Shown here: in pieces, positions 1 through 8,642 of the stretch
How positions within the stretch are numbered: position 1 is the first letter of the stretch
Layout: each line of letters begins with the position of its first letter
Assembly (NCBI RefSeq): GCF_027359395.1
Contig: NZ_CP114778.1
Location: 1-64,000, forward strand
From: Prochlorococcus marinus str. MIT 1013
GTDB taxonomy: Bacteria; Cyanobacteriota; Cyanobacteriia; PCC-6307; Cyanobiaceae
Length of the DNA: 64,000 bases
Direction of reading: 5' to 3'
Position numbers and translations under genes: made by a program
The notes under the pieces: model-generated
What the model saw: the letters and a program-made list of their open reading frames with translations, nothing else
Database searches by the model: none
What the model was told of the DNA's origin: nothing

Positions 1-165
1 ATTTTTCTCTTTAAAAAATAAATCTATATTTGCTTTCATTTTTCTAATCCATAGCGGCAATTGCTTTTTGGGCTATTACGACTGGATTTTTACAATTGGA
101 TTCCCAAATTTTACAATGACTGATTAACGTTTTTAGGTAAAATCATATTCCATCAGTTAACGCCT
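1..165. other. dnaA upstream region, possible divergent gene start at left edge
   Basis: This non-coding stretch precedes dnaA. I see no DnaA-box-like nonamers, so nothing marks it as a replication origin. On the minus strand an ATG at 39-37 opens a frame that stays open for 13 codons to the window edge, so a divergent gene may begin here, but too little is visible to name it. The bases nearest dnaA carry a possible -10 element, listed separately. Confidence 0.4.
138..143 (+). promoter_or_regulatory. Possible -10 element for dnaA
   Basis: TAAAAT lies 22 bases before the GTG start of dnaA, a position that would give a short leader. No convincing -35 hexamer is visible, and the motif is easy to find by chance in AT-rich DNA. 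Confidence 0.25.
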
Positions 166-1560
166 GTGCCAACTCGGAATGAGCTATGGAATAAGGTGCA
201 GCAATTACTGCAAGAGAATTTAAGTAAGCCTTCTTATGAAACATGGATACGCCCAGCTGAATTTTTTGATTTCAAAGATGGCTGCTTAACATTGCTTGCT
301 CCAAATAGCTTTTCAAGTGATTGGTTAAGGAAAAATTATTCTCATACAATTGAAGAGATTGCATCAGAAATATGTGGCAATAAAGTTAAAGTTTATATAA
401 AAGTTAAAGAAGAATTCTCATCAAACAAAAGCAATAAGAAAAAGCCTTTTTCAAATCTAGAAAATAATTCGATTGTTGCTAGAGATAATTCAGAGGTGAA
501 ATCAAAGCAAGCCCCATTAAAAAAGATTTTACCTGGTTTGAATCTTAGATATGTTTTTAATAGATTTGTTGTAGGTCCCAATAGTCGAATGGCGCATGCT
601 GCAGCAATGGCAGTAGCCGAGTCTCCTGGCCGTGAGTTTAATCCATTATTTATTTGCGGTGGAGTCGGCTTAGGTAAGACTCATCTCATGCAATCTATTG
701 GTCATTACAGATTAGAAATAGATCCAGGTGCAAAGGTTGCATATGTTTCTACCGAGACTTTTACGAATGATTTAATAGTTGCGATCAGAAAAGATGGAAT
801 GCAAGCTTTTAGAAATAGGTATAGAGAAGCTGATTTGATATTGGTTGACGATATTCAATTTATAGAGGGGAAAGAATATACACAGGAGGAATTCTTTCAT
901 ACTTTCAATGCTTTACATGAGGCAGGGAGGCAAATTGTTCTTACAAGTGACAGACCTCCAAGTCAAATACCTCGTTTGCAAGAACGATTGATTTCAAGAT
1001 TCTCTATGGGACTAATTGCAGATATCCAAGCCCCCGATTTAGAAACGAGAATGGCAATATTACAAAAGAAAGCTGAACATGAAAGGATGCGGCTGCCAAG
1101 AGATTTGATTCAGTTTATAGCTGGAAGATTCACTTCTAATATTAGAGAGTTAGAGGGAGCGTTTACTCGTGCTGTCGCATTTGCTTCTATAACTGGGTTG
1201 CCAATGACAGTCGAATCAGTAGCACCTATGTTGGATCCTACAGGACAAGGAGTTGAAGTTAAACCTAAACAAGTCTTGGAAAAAGTAGCCGAGGTTTTTG
1301 GAGTCACAGAGGAAGAAATGCGTAGTCCTAGTAGACGTAGACCTGTTAGCCAGGCAAGACAGGTTGGCATGTATCTAATGCGACATGGTACTGATTTAAG
1401 TCTTCCTCGTATTGGAGAATCTTTTGGTGGTAAAGATCATACAACTGTTATGTATGCCATTGAACAAGTAGAAAAGAAACTTTCAAGTGATCCACAATTA
1501 GCAAGTCAAGTTCAAAAAGTAAAGGATCTTCTTCAAATCGATTCAAGGAAACGTCGTTGA
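166..1560 (+). CDS. dnaA: Chromosomal replication initiator DnaA
   Basis: DnaA is the AAA+ ATPase that binds DnaA boxes and opens the replication origin. The 464-residue protein has the full family layout: N-terminal domain I (about 1-85), a variable Lys/Asn-rich linker, the ATPase core with Walker A GGVGLGKT at 165-172 and Walker B LILVDD ending at 229, and the C-terminal DNA-binding domain with the signature around 412-434 ([16 protein letters not shown]). The start is GTG; the protein begins at the normal family N-terminus. dnaN is not adjacent and no DnaA boxes are seen upstream, so this locus need not be the origin. The next gene is convergent, 34 bases away. Confidence 0.98.
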   Translation: MPTRNELWNKVQQLLQENLSKPSYETWIRPAEFFDFKDGCLTLLAPNSFSSDWLRKNYSHTIEEIASEICGNKVKVYIKVKEEFSSNKSNKKKPFSNLENNSIVARDNSEVKSKQAPLKKILPGLNLRYVFNRFVVGPNSRMAHAAAMAVAESPGREFNPLFICGGVGLGKTHLMQSIGHYRLEIDPGAKVAYVSTETFTNDLIVAIRKDGMQAFRNRYREADLILVDDIQFIEGKEYTQEEFFHTFNALHEAGRQIVLTSDRPPSQIPRLQERLISRFSMGLIADIQAPDLETRMAILQKKAEHERMRLPRDLIQFIAGRFTSNIRELEGAFTRAVAFASITGLPMTVESVAPMLDPTGQGVEVKPKQVLEKVAEVFGVTEEEMRSPSRRRPVSQARQVGMYLMRHGTDLSLPRIGESFGGKDHTTVMYAIEQVEKKLSSDPQLASQVQKVKDLLQIDSRKRR

Positions 1561-1594
1561 ATTTGAATATTATAGTGAGAGAAATTTTATTTTT

Positions 1595-2836
1595 TTAATT
1601 AAATTGTATAGGATTTTGATCTAGTCTATTTCTCGTAGGTATTATAGGACCTTGATCACTACCATCAAGACTAGCTGTGCGTTCAAGAGCTTGCCTAAGC
1701 AATCTCCCTGATAATAAAGGCATATCTCTAGGGACTGAAATTCTATCTCGGAGATATCGTAAAGCAGAGGCACTATTCTCCTCTGGAGGACAATTTTCTT
1801 TTGAAATTAAAGAAGTTAAGGCTGCTCTCAATGGCTGATCAAAAAATTTATTTTTCATTGGACTAACAGCAATGATTCTTTCTTTATGTTTAATTACTCT
1901 TTCTAAAGCTAGTGCTTCAAATCTTTGTTCTGATCTTTCAGCAACTTTGAAATCTATTAACTCTAATTCTCCTAATCCAGAACCGATGTCAATTTCATGA
2001 GCAAATAATTTTTGGTTTGTATTTGAATAAGTAAAGCAACCTCCCATTTGAGGAGGTAAATCATGGGCATGAGTGTGAAAATCTCCTTGAGTTCCTCTGT
2101 ATTCCTCAAGTCTTTCAAGATTTTTAAGCCATGTATTTATTGAAGGGTGCTCCTCTCTTAATGAATATCCTTTGTAGTAAGCCAATGAGGCATTCATTCT
2201 TTCAACATATGGAATAAAAATAACATCTGCTGACCCAGGCTTTTCACCATTTTCTGTTGAGATTGGTGTGAGCCATCCTGAAGCATTCTTTTGTAGTTCT
2301 TCTTCAAATTTTTTTGCAACATTTTTGAAATTCTCTTTCTTTTGTTCTTCTTGGGCTTGGAAAAGAGAGTTACGACATAACCAATTACACCATGATGCGA
2401 ATAATTCTCTTTCTAGTCTTCTATGTTCTAAAACTTTCTTTTCATTTAGCGATTGACCTAAAGGTCCATATATTTCCTCTAACACAAATAAGATTTCATC
2501 GCTTTCTGTGATTACGTGATTTTCAATTTCTATTGCAGGGAGCATTCCTGAGGGTACTTTTTTTAAATACCATCTTTCTTTGTCTCCATAGCAACGCATT
2601 GTGACTTTTTTAATCCGGTAAGGAATTTTCTTAAGCTCTAACCAAAGCCATACTTTTTGGCAATAAGGACACCAAGCATGATTATCTCTGTAAAGAGTAA
2701 CAATTGCCTCGGATGTATTTTTATTAAAAAGACGAAATGAGGCATATGGATTATTCAACCCGTTGATTTGATCAATTGGATCAGACGCATATATTGCTAA
2801 TTCTTCCCAACTCATTGCATTTCTGGTTGGATTCAT
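1595..2836 (-). CDS. Glutathione S-transferase-like protein with CPYC motif
   Basis: This 413-residue protein has a thioredoxin-fold GST N-terminal domain (about 45-125). The active-site segment is CPYCQK, with Cys56 and Cys59, which resembles glutaredoxins and omega/GSTF-type enzymes more than Tyr/Ser-type GSTs. A helical GST C-terminal half follows (about 140-250), and then about 150 residues with no domain I recognise, making it much longer than a standard 200-230 residue GST. It is transcribed divergently from glutathione reductase with only 41 bases between, which suggests a shared role in thiol redox or conjugation. ATG 2836 is used; an in-frame ATG at codon 8 is an alternative. Substrate unknown. 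Confidence 0.8.
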   Translation of the reverse strand: MNPTRNAMSWEELAIYASDPIDQINGLNNPYASFRLFNKNTSEAIVTLYRDNHAWCPYCQKVWLWLELKKIPYRIKKVTMRCYGDKERWYLKKVPSGMLPAIEIENHVITESDEILFVLEEIYGPLGQSLNEKKVLEHRRLERELFASWCNWLCRNSLFQAQEEQKKENFKNVAKKFEEELQKNASGWLTPISTENGEKPGSADVIFIPYVERMNASLAYYKGYSLREEHPSINTWLKNLERLEEYRGTQGDFHTHAHDLPPQMGGCFTYSNTNQKLFAHEIDIGSGLGELELIDFKVAERSEQRFEALALERVIKHKERIIAVSPMKNKFFDQPLRAALTSLISKENCPPEENSASALRYLRDRISVPRDMPLLSGRLLRQALERTASLDGSDQGPIIPTRNRLDQNPIQFN

Positions 2837-2877
2837 TTATTTCAACGAGAATAAGGGAATAATACTAGGTTGCAAAA

Positions 2878-4239
2878 TTGAAAAGGTCTTTTGATTTAAT
2901 TGTCATTGGGGCAGGATCCGGTGGATTGGCTGCAGCAAAGAAAGCAGCCAGTTATGGAGCATCCGTAGCGATCGTCGAAGGTGATCTTGTTGGAGGAACA
3001 TGTGTGATAAGAGGTTGTGTTCCTAAAAAATTATTAGTGTGTGGGTCTTCTCTCTTAGAGAGTTTGTTTGCCGCACCATCTTATGGCTTTGATTTTGATA
3101 ATTTAAAGATCAAGTCAGAGGTTTTGTTAGCGAATGTTCGAAAGGAAGTGCGAAGGCTGAATGAATTACATGAGAATTTTTTAAATAAGGCTAATGTTGA
3201 GCTTTTTAAAGGATGGGGTGAGTTTAGAAATTCAAATTGTATTTCTATAAAAAATCGAAAAAATGGAGAGACTCTAAATGAACTTTATGGCGAAAGAATT
3301 CTTATTGCAGTAGGGGGGAGACCTAAACGACCAAGTATCGATGGAGCATCTCTAGGTTGGACAAGTGATGATATGTTTCTTCTTAAAAGCTTTCCGAAAA
3401 AAATTACAATTGTTGGCGCAGGCTATATTGCTTGCGAATTTTCATGCATATTGAAGGGATTAGGTGTTGAAGTTATTCAATTAGTAAGAGGTGATCGAAT
3501 TTTGAGAGGATTTGACTTCGAACTTTCTTCAGCATTAACCGAGGCAATGAAAAATAAAGGAATCAACCTAAGATTTGGTGAGAATGCTTCTTCAGTAAAA
3601 GGAACTCCTGGATTTTTAACTATAAAAACAAATACAGGTAAAGAGCTTGACTCGAATGGATTGCTTTTTGCTACTGGTAGAGAGCCATTCTTAGAGGGGT
3701 TGAAGCTAGAACAAGCGGGCATAGAAATTCTTGAAAATAAAATTAAAGTTGATAGTGAAAGTAAAACAAATATTTCTAATATATTTGCTATTGGAGATGT
3801 AACTGACAGGATCAACTTGACACCTGTCGCAATTGATGAGGGTAGAAAGTTTGCTGATAGGAATTATGGCGCATCGGATCGTAAGGTTAACTATGATTTT
3901 GTTCCTTATGCTGTATTTAGTCAGCCTGAGATAGCTTCTGTGGGCATAACTGAAGAGAAGGCTATCCAATCGATTGGTAAAAATAACATTAAAGTATATA
4001 GATCAATATTTAGACCCTTATCTAAATCATTGCCAAAGACTGGCTCTAAATGTATTTTAAAGCTAATAGTTGATAAAAATAATAATAAGGTTTTAGGATG
4101 TCATATGATTGGTGAAAATGCATCTGAGATTATTCAGATGGCATCAATCTCACTAATGCTAGGAGCTAAAAAATCTGATTTTGATAATACAATGGCATTG
4201 CATCCTACAATAGCCGAGGAATTCGTGACAATGAGATAA
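2878..4239 (+). CDS. gor: Glutathione reductase (NADPH)
   Basis: This flavoprotein reduces oxidised glutathione with NADPH in the cytoplasm. The 453-residue sequence shows the N-terminal FAD-binding GAGSGG (11-16), the redox-active pair GGTCVIRGCVPKK with Cys42 and Cys47, a second Rossmann motif (GAGYIACEF) for NADPH, the second FAD motif ending in AIGDV, and the C-terminal HPTIAEE segment that carries the catalytic His. Length and order match the family. The only start giving a complete FAD motif is TTG at 2878. The convergent antiporter gene ends 13 bases downstream. Confidence 0.95.
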   Translation: MKRSFDLIVIGAGSGGLAAAKKAASYGASVAIVEGDLVGGTCVIRGCVPKKLLVCGSSLLESLFAAPSYGFDFDNLKIKSEVLLANVRKEVRRLNELHENFLNKANVELFKGWGEFRNSNCISIKNRKNGETLNELYGERILIAVGGRPKRPSIDGASLGWTSDDMFLLKSFPKKITIVGAGYIACEFSCILKGLGVEVIQLVRGDRILRGFDFELSSALTEAMKNKGINLRFGENASSVKGTPGFLTIKTNTGKELDSNGLLFATGREPFLEGLKLEQAGIEILENKIKVDSESKTNISNIFAIGDVTDRINLTPVAIDEGRKFADRNYGASDRKVNYDFVPYAVFSQPEIASVGITEEKAIQSIGKNNIKVYRSIFRPLSKSLPKTGSKCILKLIVDKNNNKVLGCHMIGENASEIIQMASISLMLGAKKSDFDNTMALHPTIAEEFVTMR

Positions 4240-4252
4240 TTTTATACAGGCA

Positions 4253-5347
4253 TTAGTTATTAGAACTTTTTCTTAGCCTTAACCAGTAAGCAATTGTCTT
4301 ATATATAATTATTAATATTGATAATGAGATAGCTATAAAAACTAATTCTTTGAATTCTGAATGTAAAGTTGGTAGAGTTAGAGGTATTATTTTATCTGCA
4401 ATGTAAAGCATATACAATCCTACTAAAACTCCACCTTCTCCTCTACTTATTATTCCTTTTGTCCAGAAAATTGGCATGCACGCAAGTGTAGTAATTACCA
4501 TGATAGGAATATCCTTAGTTATTAGTAAATTCTCAACCACTAAACCACTGCCTCCAGATAATATAGAACAGCTACCTAAAACTAGTAATTGATTTAATAA
4601 ACAGCTTCCAATTACGTTGCCTATTGCTAGATCAGTTTGACCACGAATAGCGGCCACTAATGAAGTGATTAACTCAGGTAAAGAGGTGCCCAGCGAAACT
4701 ACCGTTAACCCAATGATAGCTTCGCTTACCCCTAATAATCCTGCAATTGTAGTTGCGCCTTCTATTAACAGCCGTGATCCAAGAGTTAGCAAGAAAATAC
4801 CACCTAATAATTTCATGCCTGCATTTAATAAACTTGTTGAGTCTTTTTCTATATTGATTTCTGGCTCTGCTTCTTGGGTCTTTTGAGGTTCCTCTCTTGC
4901 TGTGCGAATTTCCCAAGTGGTATTAATTACTAGCGCAACTATCAAAGCTATTCCAAATTGCCAAGTTATCAGCTCTGAAGCGGCCATCCCCCAAACGGCA
5001 GTTGAGACTGCTAAAAGAAGAGGAATGTCTCTCCTTACAAGACGACTTTCAACTCTTAAAGGTCGTAAAAGTGCACTTCCTCCGAGAACCACCATCACAT
5101 TGAAAATATTGCTGCCAACAATGTTGCTCAAAGCTAGACTATCTGATCCAGAGAGGGAGGAGTTAACACTCACAAATAGTTCAGGTGCACTTGTCCCGAG
5201 AGATACTATCGTTAAACCAATAACTAGTTGAGGGATCCGAAGGATTAAGGCTAAAGCTACAGATCCTTGAATAAAGAACTCTCCACCGCTAAAAAGTAAA
5301 AGTATCCCAGTAATAAGCTCTAAAAATGACAATAATATTGATGACAT
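4253..5347 (-). CDS. CaCA-family cation (Na+/Ca2+-type) antiporter
   Basis: This inner-membrane antiporter of the YrbG/CaCA family exchanges Ca2+ for Na+ or H+. The 364 residues are almost entirely hydrophobic helices arranged as two inverted halves. Each half carries the family alpha repeat: residues 44-84 (GLTIVSLGTSAPEL with GSNIFNV) and 213-250 (GLTVVSLGTSLPEL with GSCLLNQ). The two Glu residues of these motifs are the ion-binding acids. An acidic cytoplasmic loop (about 150-172) separates the halves. Which ion is moved cannot be told from sequence. It is divergent from pyrC across 148 bases. Confidence 0.88.
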   Translation of the reverse strand: MSSILLSFLELITGILLLFSGGEFFIQGSVALALILRIPQLVIGLTIVSLGTSAPELFVSVNSSLSGSDSLALSNIVGSNIFNVMVVLGGSALLRPLRVESRLVRRDIPLLLAVSTAVWGMAASELITWQFGIALIVALVINTTWEIRTAREEPQKTQEAEPEINIEKDSTSLLNAGMKLLGGIFLLTLGSRLLIEGATTIAGLLGVSEAIIGLTVVSLGTSLPELITSLVAAIRGQTDLAIGNVIGSCLLNQLLVLGSCSILSGGSGLVVENLLITKDIPIMVITTLACMPIFWTKGIISRGEGGVLVGLYMLYIADKIIPLTLPTLHSEFKELVFIAISLSILIIIYKTIAYWLRLRKSSNN

Positions 5348-5495
5348 AATTGAGTAATTTATTGAAAAACTAAATTAGTGAATTAATTTATATTATTTCC
5401 ATTTGGTATTATCCTAATATCTTAGCCCTTTATCGATACTTGAAGACTTATAGATCAAGGTTGCATAAGATATACATTGAAAAAGCTTTAATCCT

Positions 5496-6560
5496 GTGAT
5501 TGCTTCTGTTAATCAAATCTCATTATTAAAGCCGGATGATTGGCATCTGCATTTGAGAGATGGAAAGATTCTTAAAGGTGTTTTAAGTCATACAGCAGCT
5601 GTGTTTTGCCGTGCAATAATCATGCCTAATCTTGATCCGCCAATAACTACTTTAAACCAAGCACAAGAGTATAAAAAAAGAATTATCCAGTCTATTCCTG
5701 AAGGTGTTTCTTTTACCCCATTAATGACAGCATATCTTACAGATGATATGTCTGCGGAGGTCTTAGAGAGAGGCTTTAGAGAAGGTGTCTTCCATGGGGC
5801 AAAGCTCTATCCAGCTAATGTGACAACTAATTCCTCTTATGGAGTTACAGATATAAGTAAAATCGACAATTTATTTGAGACGATGGAAAGAATTGGTATG
5901 CCATTATTGATTCATGGAGAAGTGACCGATTTCAATGTTGATGTATTTGATAGAGAGGCTGTTTTTATTGAACGTCACCTTGAACCATTATTACGAAGAT
6001 TTTCATCACTTAAAGTAGTTTTAGAACACATCACGACCATCGATGCAGTTGACTTTGTAGAAAACAGTGAGTTTGATATAGCCGCTACAATCACACCTCA
6101 TCATCTACATATTAATCGAAACGCAATGTTCAATGGTGGGTTAAGGAGTGATTTTTATTGCTTACCCACAGCTAAACGTGAAATTCATCGTATTGCACTA
6201 AGACAAGCGGCTACTAGCGGTAAACCTTGCTTTTTCCTTGGAACTGATTCAGCACCTCATACCCGTAGATTTAAGGAAAGCTCATGTGGATGTGCAGGAA
6301 TCTTTAATGCCCCTTTCGCTTTGGAAAGCTATTTAAAAGTTTTCGAAGAAGAAAATGCGCTAGATAGGTTTGAAGCCTTTTCAAGTATTAATGGAGCAAC
6401 TTTTTACGGATTACCTTTAAACACAGAGAGAATAACTTTAGTTAAAAAAAATATTTCCGTACCTCAAATGATTGACGTTGGACTAAGGGGTGACCCCAAT
6501 GATTTTGTAAAACCATTTCATTCAGGAGAAACTCTTAAATGGGCAATAGGAGATGCTTAG
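5496..6560 (+). CDS. pyrC: Dihydroorotase
   Basis: The enzyme closes carbamoyl-aspartate to dihydroorotate in pyrimidine synthesis. The 354-residue sequence matches the short homodimeric class II type (E. coli PyrC). It has metal ligands in DDWHLHLRDG (His17, His19), the carboxylated lysine in HGAKLYPANVT (Lys103), metal-ligand His residues in LIHGEV and LEHITT, and the catalytic Asp in GTDSAPH. It starts with GTG. The gene stands alone: the tRNA-Leu gene follows 141 bases downstream. Confidence 0.96.
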   Translation: MIASVNQISLLKPDDWHLHLRDGKILKGVLSHTAAVFCRAIIMPNLDPPITTLNQAQEYKKRIIQSIPEGVSFTPLMTAYLTDDMSAEVLERGFREGVFHGAKLYPANVTTNSSYGVTDISKIDNLFETMERIGMPLLIHGEVTDFNVDVFDREAVFIERHLEPLLRRFSSLKVVLEHITTIDAVDFVENSEFDIAATITPHHLHINRNAMFNGGLRSDFYCLPTAKREIHRIALRQAATSGKPCFFLGTDSAPHTRRFKESSCGCAGIFNAPFALESYLKVFEEENALDRFEAFSSINGATFYGLPLNTERITLVKKNISVPQMIDVGLRGDPNDFVKPFHSGETLKWAIGDA

Positions 6561-6701
6561 TGAGATTGGTGAATGATTCCTCCAATAATTATTTAACTCT
6601 AGATATTCTTAAGAGTACTGATTTAAGCACATACGTTTACGCTAATATATAAATGGCTTAGAGTTGAATCTCTAGCATTGTGACAATCCTTGCTATCACT
6701 G

Positions 6702-6788
6702 GGGAGTGTGGCGGAATTGGTAGACGCACCAGACTTAAAATCTGTTGGCCGCTTTTTGGCCGTGGGGGTTCAAGTCCCCCCACTCCCA
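6702..6788 (+). tRNA. tRNA-Leu (UAA), no intron, CCA not encoded
   Basis: The acceptor stem GGGAGTG (6702-6708) pairs with CACTCCC (6781-6787), with discriminator A at 6788. The anticodon loop reads CTTAAAA, giving anticodon UAA. A long variable arm built on GGCC/GGCC marks a class II tRNA, and the T arm is GGGGG-TTCAAGT-CCCCC (6764-6780). Length 87. The anticodon is continuous, so the group I intron found at this site in many cyanobacteria and plastids is absent. No CCA follows, so CCA must be added after transcription. Confidence 0.96.
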
Positions 6789-6832
6789 TGATGTTATCTA
6801 TCTTGATTGTGTGCTTAATCCCTTTTGGATTA

Positions 6833-7060
6833 ATGGGAGCTGTTAATCCGATAATTACATTATCTGCCTATGCGGTATTAGGAGGGATGTATTTATTGGT
6901 GGCTCCTTTATTTCTTTTTTATTGGATGAATAATCGTTGGAATGTTATGGGAAAGTTAGAACGACTTTTTATATATGGACTTGTGTTTCTTTTCTTTCCA
7001 GGAATGGTTTTGTTTGCACCGTTTCTTAATTTAAGAATGAATGGAAAAGAGGAGTCTTGA
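6833..7060 (+). CDS. ndhL: NAD(P)H-quinone oxidoreductase subunit L
   Basis: NdhL is a small membrane subunit of the thylakoid NDH-1 complex (cyclic electron flow, respiration, CO2 uptake). The protein has two membrane helices around the conserved core [16 protein letters not shown] and [16 protein letters not shown], then FLNLR. From ATG 6833 it is 75 residues, the usual family length. In-frame ATGs at 6788 and 6791 would give 90 or 89 residues with an additional hydrophobic N-terminus, and the first would overlap the last base of the tRNA. The start is therefore uncertain; I prefer 6833 by length. It forms an operon with the next gene, 3 bases away. Confidence 0.9.
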   Translation: MGAVNPIITLSAYAVLGGMYLLVAPLFLFYWMNNRWNVMGKLERLFIYGLVFLFFPGMVLFAPFLNLRMNGKEES

Positions 7061-7063
7061 ACT

Positions 7064-7396
7064 TTGACAAGAGCACAGGTTTTTCAAATAGGTTTGATTG
7101 TTTTTGTTTTAGGCGGCTTGGGATATGAAGTGTTTCAGTTACTTGGATTTGAATCAATATCAGCTGGTATTGCTGCACAGTCAATATTAATTTTAATTAT
7201 CTTTGCATGGACAGCTTCTTACCTTTTCAGGGTTTTTTCTGGAAATATGACTTTTATGGAGCAACGTAAAAGATATAGAGAGGCTTATGAAAAATTGACT
7301 GATGAAAAAATCAGAGAAAAGTTTGAGGCTATGACGGATGAAGAAAAAATTGAATTACTAAAAACTGTTGAGGAAGAAAGTATTGAACAAACTTAA
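7064..7396 (+). CDS. DUF3007 family membrane protein
   Basis: A 110-residue protein with two N-terminal membrane helices (about 7-25 and 35-56) followed by a charged helical tail rich in Glu, Lys and Arg (about 65-110). It resembles the cyanobacterial and plastid DUF3007 family, whose function is unknown and which often sits beside ndhL. The 3-base gap to ndhL implies co-transcription and hints at a role linked to NDH-1, which is inference. The start is TTG at 7064. Confidence 0.75.
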   Translation: MTRAQVFQIGLIVFVLGGLGYEVFQLLGFESISAGIAAQSILILIIFAWTASYLFRVFSGNMTFMEQRKRYREAYEKLTDEKIREKFEAMTDEEKIELLKTVEEESIEQT

Positions 7397-7444
7397 GTTT
7401 TAATTACTAAATCTCAATAATTTCTTACTCTTAGGGATACAAAA

Positions 7445-7483
7445 ATGATAAAAAAGATAGATACCCAAGACTTAGAACATTGA
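7445..7483 (+). CDS. Possible 12-codon leader ORF overlapping the trpA start
   Basis: ATG 7445 opens a 12-codon frame ([12 protein letters not shown]) whose TGA stop (7481-7483) overlaps the TTG start of trpA (7480-7482). AGGGA about eight bases before the ATG is a better ribosome-binding site than anything in front of trpA itself. The peptide has no Trp codons, so it is not a classic attenuator; translational coupling is the more likely role if it is real. Confidence 0.35.
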   Translation: MIKKIDTQDLEH

Positions 7484-8280
7484 AAAGTACAAATATCAGT
7501 AGGTCTTTTACCAAAATTAAAAAGGAGAAAAGAATTGCATTAATGCCTTTCCTTATGGCAGGTGACCCTGATTTGGAAACTACAGCAAAGATTTTGTTAG
7601 AACTTCAGGCAAATGGTGCTGACATGATTGAGCTAGGCATTCCATACAGTGATCCTTTAGCAGATGGACCGATTATTCAATTAGCAGCTTCTCGAGCTCT
7701 ATCTACAGGAACTTCTCCTGACAGGGTTTTTAAAATGTTGTCTGAATTGAGAGATCAATTGACAATACCAATAATTTTATTTACTTACTCAAATCCACTT
7801 ATTAATAAAGGTATGGAAGAATTTTGCTTGCAAGCTTCGAAAGTAGGTGTTTCAGGACTTGTCGTACCAGATCTTCCTTTTGAGGAAGCAGAAAAACTTT
7901 CTGATATAGCTGAATCTAAGGAAATTGATTTGGTTTTACTTGTTGCTCCTACAACCCCCAAGGATCGAATGAAAAAAATAGCAGAGACTTCTAATGGATT
8001 TACTTATCTTGTAAGTGTTACTGGGGTAACTGGAGAAAGGTCGTCATTAGAGGATAATGTAGGATCTCTTGTGCAACAACTAAAAGATTCTTCATCCAGT
8101 CCAATTGCTGTGGGTTTTGGAATTTCAGAAGTAAAACATATTGAACAAGTTAAGGAATGGGGCGCTGATGGCGCAATTGTTGGTAGTGCTTTAGTTAAAA
8201 GAATTGCTAATGCCTCGATCGAAATGAAAGTCGAAGAAGCTGGTTCTTTTTGTAGAGAACTAAGAGCCGCAACTAATTAA
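7480..8280 (+). CDS. trpA: Tryptophan synthase alpha chain
   Basis: The alpha subunit cleaves indole-3-glycerol phosphate to indole and glyceraldehyde 3-phosphate and passes indole to TrpB. The 266-residue TIM barrel has the catalytic Glu51 in [11 protein letters not shown] and Asp62 in PLADGP, plus the phosphate-binding VGFGIS and IVGSALV segments near the C-terminus. The N-terminus (about 20 residues before [10 protein letters not shown]) matches the family only if TTG 7480 is the start. trpB is not adjacent. No Shine-Dalgarno is seen right before the TTG, but a small leader ORF overlaps it. Confidence 0.97.
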   Translation: MKSTNISRSFTKIKKEKRIALMPFLMAGDPDLETTAKILLELQANGADMIELGIPYSDPLADGPIIQLAASRALSTGTSPDRVFKMLSELRDQLTIPIILFTYSNPLINKGMEEFCLQASKVGVSGLVVPDLPFEEAEKLSDIAESKEIDLVLLVAPTTPKDRMKKIAETSNGFTYLVSVTGVTGERSSLEDNVGSLVQQLKDSSSSPIAVGFGISEVKHIEQVKEWGADGAIVGSALVKRIANASIEMKVEEAGSFCRELRAATN

Positions 8281-8372
8281 TATTTTTTTAAATAGCAACA
8301 GATCAAGCTGAATATTGAATTTTTTTCTATGTTTTATCTTTAGAAGTATTGTCTTTATTTAACTTGAAAGCC

Positions 8373-8642
8373 ATGGATCAATTTGTCCTTTGGGGGTCTT
8401 ACTGTGAAGATGCTCTAATAAAGAGAACACCTTTTAGGGAAGAGCATCTTCAAAGGCTCTCATTACTTAAGGAAAAAGGTATATTAATAACTTTAGGACC
8501 GACAAAATGTAATAGATATGTTTTTGGCATATTTAAATCTGGGGACGTTGAATATATAAGAAGTCTTATCAAAGAGGACGTTTACTGGAGAGAGGGGATA
8601 TGGACTGATTTCGAAATTTACTCCTGGACCCAAGCTTTTTGA
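8373..8642 (+). CDS. YciI-like (YCII-related) protein
   Basis: About 89 residues from ATG 8373, matching the length and pattern of YciI-family proteins: an initial beta strand (FVLWGSYCED), a segment EHLQRLSLLKEKGILITLGPT that fits the conserved HLxxLxxLxxxGxLLxxGP motif, and a ferredoxin-like alpha/beta fold. Function in cyanobacteria is unknown. A TTG at 8349 would add eight residues and is less likely. The last 25 bases overlap the tail of the convergent cytochrome gene, within a hairpin. Confidence 0.75.
   Translation: MDQFVLWGSYCEDALIKRTPFREEHLQRLSLLKEKGILITLGPTKCNRYVFGIFKSGDVEYIRSLIKEDVYWREGIWTDFEIYSWTQAF

Noticed and set aside
1..165. Replication origin upstream of dnaA
   Set aside because: I see no cluster of DnaA-box-like nonamers or AT-rich repeat array, and dnaN is absent.
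6680..6787. Extended N-terminus of ndhL reaching upstream through the tRNA
   Set aside because: The bases code for a tRNA with complete class II structure; a protein start inside it is not credible.
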